Notes under the pieces: generated by a model
Seen by the model: only the letters and a program-made list of their open reading frames with translations
Databases searched by the model: none
What the model was told of the DNA's origin: nothing
Program-made: the position numbers and the translations under genes
Source of the DNA: an uncultured Selenomonadales bacterium
Lineage (GTDB): Bacteria; Bacillota_C; Negativicutes; Selenomonadales; Selenomonadaceae
NCBI GenBank assembly: GCA_937907035.1
Contig: CALCTX010000048.1
Location: 1-5,175, forward strand
Direction: 5' to 3'
Length of the DNA: 5,175 bases
In this document: piece after piece, positions 1 to 5,114 of the stretch
How positions within the stretch are numbered: position 1 is the first letter of the stretch
Layout of the letters: each line of letters opens with the position of its first letter

Positions 1-297
1 CTTTCTCTTGGCGGGTTAGGCGTTATTTCTGTACTTTCCAATGTTGCACCGAAGGAAACTCATGATATTTGCCAGCTTTGGTTTGACGGCAAGGTAAAGG
101 AAGCAGCTGCCTTGCAGATTAAATATCTTGATCTTATTGAAGCACTGTTTTGTGAGGTTAATCCGATACCGGCCAAAACGGCAATGCGGTTGATGGGATA
201 TAATGCCGGACCGCTTCGTTTGCCGCTTTGTGATATGGAACCACAAAATCAGGCTAAACTTGAGACGTCATTACGTAAGCATGGGATCATAAAATAA
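1..297 (+). CDS. dapA: 4-hydroxy-tetrahydrodipicolinate synthase (DapA), C-terminal part only
   Basis: The gene enters from the left edge; only its last 98 codons are present, ending in TAA at 295-297. The visible protein matches the C-terminal third of DapA: a GGLGVISVLSNVAP segment (compare GGHGVISVTANVA in E. coli), then FCEVNPIPAKTAMRLMG (compare FVEPNPIPVKWACKELG), then a LRLPL segment and a short helical end. DapA condenses pyruvate with aspartate semialdehyde in the cytoplasm, the first committed step to diaminopimelate and lysine. The Schiff-base lysine and catalytic tyrosine lie upstream of the window, so activity cannot be judged here. Other members of the DapA/NanA aldolase family share this fold, but the NPIP segment favours DapA. 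The next gene starts 15 bases downstream, so the two are probably co-transcribed up to the terminator at 961. Confidence 0.88.
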   Translation, partial: LSLGGLGVISVLSNVAPKETHDICQLWFDGKVKEAAALQIKYLDLIEALFCEVNPIPAKTAMRLMGYNAGPLRLPLCDMEPQNQAKLETSLRKHGIIK

Positions 298-303
298 GAG
301 GAG
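298..303 (+). promoter_or_regulatory. Ribosome binding site that decides the start at 313
   Basis: GAGGAG lies directly after the dapA stop codon. It abuts the first in-frame ATG (304) with no spacing, which would not work well, but sits 9 bases before the second ATG (313). The second ATG also gives a classical signal peptide beginning MKK. Confidence 0.65.
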
Positions 304-312
304 ATGGCTGAA

Positions 313-948
313 ATGAAGAAGATTGTCCAAGTTCTTGTTGCGGCGTGCTTGTTGCTTATTTCACAGGTGGCATTTGCCGCTGAGTATGTTGATATTCCCG
401 AGGGTGTTGATCTGATGGAAATTCACTCTTTTGTAATGGGGAAACCCTTGTATACTCCGAAAAATGGTGATCCGACGATGCAAGAGCTGGAAAAGGTTTT
501 AGTCGAAGGCCTTGATGTTGATGGATATAAGGTGGTTCCTTATGATGATGTTGCCATGGAACTTTTGCGGCATAAAAATGTTGATATTTATAAAATGGAT
601 CGGCGGACTGCGGCGCAGATTTTTGCGAAAAATACGGTCGGAGTTGCCGATACATATGTGATCGTTACTGTTGCCCGTAACAGCCGGACGATATTCTTCT
701 TTGAGGTATTTAAAGCCGGTACGGATGAATTGCTGTTTACCTATCAGGTACAGGCTGCAATGAGCAATACGACAGAGCATTATAGGGAAATAGCACGTGA
801 TTTTTATCGGCAGTTCTCATATGCGCAGCGTGATCAGATGAAAAAACGGACCAAGGATTTGTTGGATGGCAAAACGAATAAAAAAGGCAATGATTCCTAT
901 CATAAAGGCAGAAATGATTTCAAGATCACAGATAACCGTAAAAAATAA
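313..948 (+). CDS. Small secreted/periplasmic protein of unknown function
   Basis: I do not recognise this family. From the ATG at 313 the product is 211 residues (an ATG at 304 would add three). Residues 1-22 form a clear Sec signal peptide: MKK, a hydrophobic core to about residue 19, and an AFA cleavage motif before AEY. There is no lipobox cysteine at the cleavage site, so it should be released by signal peptidase I, not lipidated. The mature part has an alpha/beta look, with a beta-rich centre (ADTYVIVTVARNSRTIFFF, about 112-130, then LLFTYQVQ, about 140-147). It ends in a lysine/arginine-rich hydrophilic tail (about 172-211) that could contact nucleic acid, anionic polymers or membrane. 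It follows dapA by 15 bases and is closed by a terminator 12 bases after its stop. Function is unknown; a role in the envelope is only a guess from its export. Confidence 0.8.
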   Translation: MKKIVQVLVAACLLLISQVAFAAEYVDIPEGVDLMEIHSFVMGKPLYTPKNGDPTMQELEKVLVEGLDVDGYKVVPYDDVAMELLRHKNVDIYKMDRRTAAQIFAKNTVGVADTYVIVTVARNSRTIFFFEVFKAGTDELLFTYQVQAAMSNTTEHYREIARDFYRQFSYAQRDQMKKRTKDLLDGKTNKKGNDSYHKGRNDFKITDNRKK

Positions 949-960
949 TAGATAATAAGT

Positions 961-1000
961 AATGGCCGTTCAGACAAAAGTCTGAACGGCCATTCTTTTT
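961..1000 (+). terminator. Rho-independent terminator, possibly serving both strands
   Basis: A perfect 15-base stem (AATGGCCGTTCAGAC at 961-975 with its complement at 980-994) closes an AAAA loop and is followed by CTTTTT. It ends the dapA-secreted protein unit. The minus-strand DUF1858 gene ends at 1023 and runs into the same hairpin. On that strand the following sequence is T-rich but not a clean run, so termination is weaker there. Confidence 0.9.
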
Positions 1001-1022
1001 AAGTCAAAGAAGATGGTAAAAG

Positions 1023-1223
1023 TTATTTCTGTGCAATAGCTTGATTAAGACGTTCAACAAGAGCATCAGCATCAATACCGTGTGCAAGACAGCCCTGTTC
1101 AATGTTCTCAAAGTGAGCAGCGGCGCAACCGATGCACCCCATGCCGGACTGCATGAAAACTTCGATTGTATCCGGATGAGCCTGAACGACTTCCATAATG
1201 CCCATATCTTTTGTGATTGCCAT
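1023..1223 (-). CDS. DUF1858 domain protein (hybrid cluster-associated redox disulfide protein)
   Basis: The product is 66 residues, the usual size for stand-alone DUF1858 proteins. It starts MAITKDMGIMEVVQAHP and contains the family signature SGMGCIGCAAA, with a CxxC pair at C30 and C33; a third cysteine, C45, follows. These small cytoplasmic proteins are common in anaerobes and are often found with hybrid-cluster (prismane) proteins, hence the name; their precise role is not established, but a thiol/disulfide or metal-binding function is expected from the CxxC. The start is secure: AAGGAGGT lies 7 bases before the ATG. It is transcribed alone, divergently from the Lgt-like gene and convergently with the secreted-protein gene. 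A longer plus-strand frame across this region is only its shadow. Confidence 0.9.
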   Translation of the reverse strand: MAITKDMGIMEVVQAHPDTIEVFMQSGMGCIGCAAAHFENIEQGCLAHGIDADALVERLNQAIAQK

Positions 1224-1256
1224 AAAAAAACCTCCTTCAGAAAACGAATATACTGT

Positions 1257-1265
1257 ATTATATCA
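1257..1265 (-). promoter_or_regulatory. Extended -10 promoter for the DUF1858 gene
   Basis: Read on the minus strand, this is TGATATAAT: a perfect TATAAT with the TGn extension. It lies about 33 bases upstream of the ATG, leaving room for the strong SD. No good -35 element is visible at 16-18 bases, which is usual for extended -10 promoters. Confidence 0.6.
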
Positions 1266-1305
1266 TATTTTTCATGGTTTTTCATTAACGGGGGGTGGTT
1301 TTTTA

Positions 1306-1334
1306 TTGGATTTCGGGGTACAATATATTGTAAT
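1306..1334 (+). promoter_or_regulatory. Candidate promoter for the Lgt-like/deacetylase unit
   Basis: The divergent intergenic space must hold a plus-strand promoter. The best readings are TTGGAT (1306-1311) with TGTAAT (1329-1334) at 17 bases, or overlapping -10-like hexamers TACAAT (1319-1324) and TATATT (1324-1329) with no good -35. None is convincing alone. The -10 candidates fall within the palindrome at 1319-1332. Confidence 0.3.
1319..1332. repeat. 14-base perfect palindrome, possible operator
   Basis: TACAATATATTGTA equals its own reverse complement and sits 32 bases upstream of the Lgt-like start, overlapping the candidate -10 hexamers. This is the size and position of a dimeric repressor site, but its A/T richness makes chance possible and no regulator is seen nearby. 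Confidence 0.4.
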
Positions 1335-1364
1335 TTAGGACCTGGTTCGGAAAGGGAAGCAGTT

Positions 1365-2159
1365 ATGGGCTTAGTAGCGTTCTTTATTGGGTCAGTACCT
1401 GTATACTGGTATGGATGTACGGCGGTAATAGCAATTTTGATTGCTTTTATTACCAGCTGGGTAATATTCAGGCTCAATGAAGAGAAAACGTCTGTGGTGT
1501 GGGACGTTTTTATTTTAGTAATACCGTTTTGTTTTATATTTTCCAAGTTGTTCCATGTGCTTTGGAAGTTGCCGTACTATATTGATATGCCTTGGCGGAT
1601 AGTTGACTTTGGCAGTGGCGGTTTTTCACAATATGGTGCGGTGGTTGGCTTCTTAATAGCAATCTATTTGTATTCATGTTGGAATGATCAGCCTGTCTGG
1701 CATTTGCTTGATCTGTTGACAGTGCCGGCGGTCCTTGGTTTAGCGGTAATGCAGATTGGTCATTTTTTTATGCAGTTGACAGTTGGTATACCGCTTCCTG
1801 ATCCGGTTGCTTACCAGCATACAATTGCGGAGTATATTGAATTTCGCTATAGACCATCAGGTTTTGAGAACTATGAATATTTTTTACCGGTTGCGCTTTA
1901 TCAGGCTATGTTGCAGATTGTTGCGGCAGCAGGTTTATTTATAGTTGAGCGGTTAAAGTATCGGGGAATAGTGTTGAACGATGGGTGTATATTCTTGAGC
2001 AGTGTGGTTATTTGCGGTCTGATCCGTTTCGGTTGTGGTTTTTTATATCTTTCCACGCAGCCGGGGTTGCATACAGGCCAGATAATTTCTTTGATCGTTT
2101 CATTGGTTGCATTGTTGATGTTGTATTATAAATTCAGAGAAAAGGTTCGTTATTATTAG
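1365..2159 (+). CDS. Degenerate Lgt-like (prolipoprotein diacylglyceryl transferase family) membrane protein
   Basis: The frame is open further upstream, but that part runs antisense to the DUF1858 gene. ATG 1365, 7-8 bases after AAAGGGA, gives 264 residues, a normal Lgt length. The Lgt layout is recognisable: VYWYG (13-17, compare HWYG), GSGGFSQYGAVVG (83-95, compare GGMSFHGG), GLAVMQIGHFF (125-135, compare GAGRLGNFI), PVALYQ (175-180, compare PSQLYE), IRFGCGF (220-226, compare FRIIVEF) and HTGQIISL (236-243, compare SMGQILS). About seven hydrophobic spans fit a polytopic inner-membrane protein. By my hand alignment to E. coli Lgt, Y26 and R239 are kept (Y16, R221), but H103 is Tyr90, R143 is Gln130, N146 is His133, E151 is Leu138 and E243 is Gly225. 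True Lgt attaches diacylglycerol to lipobox cysteines; this paralogue probably does not, or uses another substrate. It is directly followed by, and coupled to, a polysaccharide deacetylase gene. Confidence 0.75.
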   Translation: MGLVAFFIGSVPVYWYGCTAVIAILIAFITSWVIFRLNEEKTSVVWDVFILVIPFCFIFSKLFHVLWKLPYYIDMPWRIVDFGSGGFSQYGAVVGFLIAIYLYSCWNDQPVWHLLDLLTVPAVLGLAVMQIGHFFMQLTVGIPLPDPVAYQHTIAEYIEFRYRPSGFENYEYFLPVALYQAMLQIVAAAGLFIVERLKYRGIVLNDGCIFLSSVVICGLIRFGCGFLYLSTQPGLHTGQIISLIVSLVALLMLYYKFREKVRYY

Positions 2160-2164
2160 GAGGA
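2158..2164 (+). promoter_or_regulatory. Ribosome binding site overlapping the upstream stop codon
   Basis: AGGAGGA shares its first two bases with the TAG stop of the Lgt-like gene and lies 4 bases before ATG 2169. This arrangement suggests translational coupling of the two genes. Confidence 0.7.
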
Positions 2165-2168
2165 AGAG

Positions 2169-2996
2169 ATGTTTAGCACAGAAAGGAAAGTTGTATGTTG
2201 GGAAAAGGCAATATTGCTGATCATGGTTATTGCCTTGCCGTTTATTATGACTAGTCCGCGGAATTTGGAAGCTACTGATAAAGTAGGCGAAGAAAAGCCG
2301 ATGAACATAATTATCTTGAATTATCATAAAGTAGAAGATAAAAATATATCATTATCGGTAAATGTAGCTGATTTTGATGCACAAATGGCCTATCTTCAGG
2401 AGAATAATTTCCATACCATTTCGCCGGAAGAATTTTGTGCGGCAATGAATGGAACCGGAACTTTGCCGGAAAATCCCGTAATGATCACTTTTGATGATGG
2501 TTATTTTGATAATTATACAAATGCATATCCCATATTGAAGAAATACGGTTTTAAAGCAGTGATATTTGTTATCACCAGCTTTATGGATCAGGGTAATATG
2601 TATTATTTTACCTGGGACCAGGCAAAGGAAATGGAACAAAACGGTATCAGTATTGAATCACATACCGTTTCTCATCAGTCAATGACGGAACTGACTGATG
2701 AGCAGTTACGGTTTGAGCTGGCTGAGTCAAAAAAACGAATTGAGACTATGTTAGGCAAGACAGTATCTTTTATAGCTTATCCAACGGGAACATATAATCT
2801 TCATATTGCGCAATTGGTAAAAGAAGCAGGATATAAAGGGGCTTTTACTATCAAATACGGTAATGTTGATCAGGCCAGCAATATGTATGCTTTAGAGAGA
2901 ATACCAATCTTTCATACAGCAAATACATTCCAATCATTTTTAGAGCGGATACAGTACATTCCTATTTTTGAACGATTAGGGTGGATAAAAACGTAA
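2169..2996 (+). CDS. Membrane-anchored polysaccharide deacetylase (NodB homology, CE4 family)
   Basis: The product has 275 residues. A hydrophobic segment at about 12-28 acts as an uncleaved anchor or signal, placing the catalytic domain outside the membrane. The NodB domain follows: LNYHKV (50-55), the catalytic motif TFDDGY (107-112; D109 as general base and D110 as metal ligand), the metal-binding motif SHTVSH (164-169; H165 and H169) and AYPTG (203-207) in the place of the usual RxPxG motif, with Ala where many family members have Arg. This pattern, with LNYHKV before the first motif, resembles the PgaB/IcaB branch more than peptidoglycan deacetylases of the PgdA type. CE4 enzymes remove N-acetyl groups from GlcNAc-type sugars using a divalent metal; the metal site here looks complete, so activity is likely. 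The substrate (exopolysaccharide, peptidoglycan or another glycan) cannot be told. No glycosyltransferase lies beside it, so it is not part of a visible pga/ica operon. A terminator follows at 3025. Confidence 0.88.
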   Translation: MFSTERKVVCWEKAILLIMVIALPFIMTSPRNLEATDKVGEEKPMNIIILNYHKVEDKNISLSVNVADFDAQMAYLQENNFHTISPEEFCAAMNGTGTLPENPVMITFDDGYFDNYTNAYPILKKYGFKAVIFVITSFMDQGNMYYFTWDQAKEMEQNGISIESHTVSHQSMTELTDEQLRFELAESKKRIETMLGKTVSFIAYPTGTYNLHIAQLVKEAGYKGAFTIKYGNVDQASNMYALERIPIFHTANTFQSFLERIQYIPIFERLGWIKT

Positions 2997-3024
2997 AAAA
3001 ATTTTAAAATGAGAATAAAGTCCT

Positions 3025-3063
3025 AATTACACCTCAGGTAGTATTCCTGAGGTGTAATTTTTT
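3025..3063 (+). terminator. Rho-independent terminator after the deacetylase gene
   Basis: A perfect 14-base stem (AATTACACCTCAGG at 3025-3038 with its complement at 3046-3059), a 7-base loop and a T run to 3063. It separates the deacetylase unit from the mraZ promoter region. Confidence 0.9.
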
Positions 3064-3155
3064 GCACATATTGTGGCTTACCGTAAATTGCTTCAAAAAC
3101 CAGACGATTAACGCAGCAGGATTTTAACGAAAAAACCAGAATATGTAAAGAAAAA

Positions 3156-3180
3156 GTGGTATAAAGTGGTGGATTGTGGT
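3156..3180 (+). promoter_or_regulatory. MraZ operator: three GTGGT direct repeats
   Basis: GTGGT occurs at 3156-3160, 3166-3170 and 3176-3180, each separated by exactly 5 bases, so the boxes lie on one face of the helix. MraZ proteins are known to bind upstream of their own gene at short G-rich direct repeats with 5-base spacers (TGGGN in E. coli, AAAGTG-type in Mollicutes). Two of the boxes here read AAAGTGGT, close to the Mollicutes form. The site ends 28 bases before mraZ and should mediate autoregulation of the division cluster. Confidence 0.85.
3157..3165 (+). promoter_or_regulatory. Candidate extended -10 of the mraZ promoter
   Basis: TGGTATAAA is a TGn-extended -10 overlapping the first MraZ box; it would give a leader of about 37 bases that includes the SD. 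A second possibility, TGGTAGAAT at 3177-3185, overlaps the third box but would place the transcript start at the SD. No clear -35 fits either one. In both cases bound MraZ would cover the promoter. Confidence 0.4.
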
Positions 3181-3208
3181 AGAATTTCCTTAAAGGGGGT
3201 GCAAAGGG

Positions 3209-3640
3209 ATGCTGATGGGCGAATATGAACATTCAATAGATGCTAAAGGGCGTTTGATCCTGCCGGCTGATTTCCGTGAGGAAATGGGCGAACATTTCGT
3301 CATCACTAAAGGACTTGATGCCTGTCTCTTTGTTTACGCTCAGGAAGAATGGGATAAGTTGTCGCAAAAATTAAGGCAGTTGCCGCTTTCTAAGCCGGAA
3401 GCCCGCGCTTTTGTCCGTTTCTTCTTTTCCGGAGCCCGAACCCTTGAATGCGATAAACAGGGAAGATTTTTAGTACCGGGAACGCTTCGTTCTTATGCGA
3501 AATTAGATAAAGATGCCATACTTATTGGCGTGTCAAATCGTATTGAGGTATGGAGCAAGAGTGAGTGGCTCCGTTATAACGATGAGATTAATCCTGTTGT
3601 TACCAAGCTCGCTGAGACATTGGTAGATTTAGGAATCTGA
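3209..3640 (+). CDS. mraZ: Transcriptional regulator MraZ
   Basis: The product has 143 residues, the usual length. It begins MLMGEYEHSIDAKGRL, matching the family start MFMGEY, so ATG 3209 (8 bases after AAAGGGGGT) is preferred over ATG 3215. Two swapped-hairpin SpoVT/AbrB-type DNA-binding halves are visible: DAKGRLILPADFR (11-23) and DKQGRFLVPGTLR (82-94). MraZ forms ring-shaped oligomers, binds direct repeats in its own promoter and regulates the dcw cluster; the matching operator lies just upstream. rsmH starts 10 bases after its stop. Nothing about it looks damaged. Confidence 0.97.
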   Translation: MLMGEYEHSIDAKGRLILPADFREEMGEHFVITKGLDACLFVYAQEEWDKLSQKLRQLPLSKPEARAFVRFFFSGARTLECDKQGRFLVPGTLRSYAKLDKDAILIGVSNRIEVWSKSEWLRYNDEINPVVTKLAETLVDLGI

Positions 3641-3650
3641 GGAAAATGCG

Positions 3651-4586
3651 ATGGAGTTTCATCATGTAAGTGTTCTTCCAAAAGAAACGATTGACGGTTT
3701 GGTTACTGATCCTGATGGAATATATGTGGATTGTACATTAGGCGGAGCTGGTCATTCGAAACTGATCGCAGGATTGTTATCGTCTGAAGGGAGACTGATC
3801 GGTATCGATCAGGACGCGGCAGCGATTGAAGCGGCAACAGCGCGGCTTCAGGGAGTTGCTTGCAGAGTAAGTATTGTTCATGATAATTTTTCTCATTTAG
3901 ATAAGATATTGGAAGCGGAAAAGGCTCCGGCGGTTGATGGTATTTTGTTTGATCTGGGGGTATCATCTCATCAGCTGGATACAGCTGAACGGGGATTTTC
4001 GTATATGCAGGATGCACCTCTTGATATGCGGATGAATCCGGAAGCTGATTTTTCTGCGTATGATGTAGTGAATAATTACACAGTTGAGGAATTAACCCGG
4101 ATTTTTAAGGACTACGGGGAGGAACGTTGGGGCAAACGGATCGCTGAATTTATCGTTGAGCAACGTACTGAAACGGAAATTAAGACTACCGGTGAGTTGG
4201 TAGAGATTATAAAAAAAGCAATACCGTCAGCAGTTCGGCATGCAGCTGGCGGGCATCCGGCCAAGCGGGTGTTTCAAGCGATCCGCATTGAGGTAAATAA
4301 TGAGCTGGGGATACTTGAAGAAACATTTAAAACAGCAGTAGCTCATTTAAAGCCGGGTGGCAGGATCGCAATAATAACATTTCATTCATTGGAAGACAGA
4401 ATAGCTAAAAATGTTTTGAAGGAAATGACGCGAGGATGTATTTGTCCGCCGCAGCTTCCTGTATGTGTCTGCAATCATAAGCCTGAGATACGGATAATAG
4501 TCAAGGCTGTGACTGCCGGGGAAGCTGAATTAAAGGACAATTCCCGGGCCAAGAGTGCGAAGCTAAGGATTGCAGAGAAACTGTGA
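3651..4586 (+). CDS. rsmH: 16S rRNA (cytosine(1402)-N4)-methyltransferase RsmH
   Basis: The product has 311 residues, normal for the family (also called MraW). It starts MEFHHVSVL, as is typical, with TGAGGA overlapping the mraZ stop as its SD. Motifs in order: CTLGGAGHS (28-36) and GIDQD (51-55) for S-adenosylmethionine binding, DLGVSSHQLD (101-110), AERGFSY (112-118), DAPLDMRM (121-128), HPAKRVFQAIRIEVNNEL (202-219), ITFHSLEDR (242-250), a cysteine-rich CICPPQLPVCVC stretch (263-274) and the C-terminal NSRAKSAKLR (297-306). It N4-methylates C1402 in the decoding centre of 16S rRNA in the cytoplasm. Its place between mraZ and ftsL is the conserved dcw order. Confidence 0.97.
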   Translation: MEFHHVSVLPKETIDGLVTDPDGIYVDCTLGGAGHSKLIAGLLSSEGRLIGIDQDAAAIEAATARLQGVACRVSIVHDNFSHLDKILEAEKAPAVDGILFDLGVSSHQLDTAERGFSYMQDAPLDMRMNPEADFSAYDVVNNYTVEELTRIFKDYGEERWGKRIAEFIVEQRTETEIKTTGELVEIIKKAIPSAVRHAAGGHPAKRVFQAIRIEVNNELGILEETFKTAVAHLKPGGRIAIITFHSLEDRIAKNVLKEMTRGCICPPQLPVCVCNHKPEIRIIVKAVTAGEAELKDNSRAKSAKLRIAEKL

Positions 4587-4589
4587 CAT

Positions 4590-4594
4590 GGAGG
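4590..4594 (+). promoter_or_regulatory. Ribosome binding site that decides the ftsL start
   Basis: GGAGG lies 8 bases before ATG 4603. Earlier in-frame starts (TTG 4570 inside rsmH, ATG 4588) lack a comparable site, and ATG 4588 overlaps this SD. Confidence 0.6.
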
Positions 4595-4602
4595 CGGGAG
4601 TT

Positions 4603-5001
4603 ATGGCAGCAAGTCAATTGCAGGAAGCGTATGATTTTACAGAGCAATACAAGCCTGCTTATGAGCCGTATCATAAGGAAGAACAACTTGAAAAAGTTCT
4701 GCGCGAAAAACATCTGACAACAGTAAATGTAAATACATCATTGAGAAGCCGTTGTTTTGCTATTGTCGTTGTAACAGCGTTGATGGCTGTTGTAGTAGCA
4801 GTCGGGAATCAACTGATAGCCAGCCGGGGTTATGAATTGGTTCAGACAAAACAGGCAGCTGAAAAACTTGAGTTAGAAAATGAACATCTCAGGGTTGAAA
4901 TAGCTCAGATGAAATCACCGCAACGGGTAAAAGACATTGCTATAAGAAAATTGGGCATGGTAGTGCCGAAGGATGTATACTTTGCCACTGATAAACACTG
5001 A
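4603..5001 (+). CDS. ftsL: FtsL-like cell division protein (septum formation initiator family)
   Basis: From ATG 4603 the product has 132 residues. It has the bitopic FtsL layout: a hydrophilic cytoplasmic N-terminus of about 50 residues, one membrane span (about 51-73), then an external coiled coil (about 76-104, with LELENEHLRVEIAQM) and a conserved-type end SPQRVKDIAIRKLGMVVP (105-122). FtsL works with DivIC/FtsB and DivIB/FtsQ to bring in and activate the septal penicillin-binding protein and FtsW. Sequence alone does not separate FtsL from DivIC, but the position after rsmH settles on FtsL. It starts 16 bases after the rsmH stop. Unusually for this cluster, a terminator follows at once and not the expected ftsI/spoVD gene. 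Confidence 0.88.
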   Translation: MAASQLQEAYDFTEQYKPAYEPYHKEEQLEKVLREKHLTTVNVNTSLRSRCFAIVVVTALMAVVVAVGNQLIASRGYELVQTKQAAEKLELENEHLRVEIAQMKSPQRVKDIAIRKLGMVVPKDVYFATDKH

Positions 5002-5005
5002 ATGT

Positions 5006-5033
5006 AAGGCGCTGCAAAAGCAGCGTCTTTTTT
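5006..5033 (+). terminator. Rho-independent terminator after ftsL
   Basis: The core stem CGCTGC/GCAGCG (5010-5015 and 5020-5025) with an AAAA loop is extended by a G-U, a G-C and two A-T pairs, and runs into six T residues (5028-5033). It begins only 5 bases after the ftsL stop, inside what is normally an uninterrupted dcw operon. Confidence 0.85.
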
Positions 5034-5043
5034 GCTTGAAAAC

Positions 5044-5114
5044 AGAAAGTGCGTTGCATTTTCTTGGTCAAATACGTTATGGCAAAACAAGTTTGCCGAA
5101 ACGCTGTCAGATGT
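5044..5114. repeat. Tandem repeat, unit 1 (71 bases)
   Basis: The first of two direct copies. Bases 5050-5104 are identical to 5121-5175, and the match extends left to 5044 with one difference (G5049 against A5120). The core is bounded by a short inverted pair, GCGTT at 5051-5055 and AACGC at 5100-5104, and contains a small hairpin GGCAAA-acaag-TTTGCC at 5081-5097. The last 10 bases (TGTCAGATGT) link it to the next unit. The 71-base period is not a multiple of three and no convincing gene crosses it. Confidence 0.9.

Noticed and set aside
499..780. Minus-strand frames opposite the secreted-protein gene
   Set aside because: They are shadows of the plus-strand gene, which has a clear SD, signal peptide and terminator.
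1041..1364. Long N-terminal extension of the Lgt-like frame
   Set aside because: It runs antisense across the well-supported DUF1858 gene, is not Lgt-like, and has no SD at its first start; ATG 1365 gives a normal family length.
1004..1546. 180-residue minus-strand frame
   Set aside because: It overlaps the DUF1858 gene in another frame and the Lgt-like gene, and has no recognisable domain or good ribosome site.
4570..4602. Earlier ftsL starts (TTG 4570, ATG 4588)
   Set aside because: TTG 4570 lies within rsmH and ATG 4588 overlaps the SD that serves ATG 4603; neither has a comparable ribosome site.
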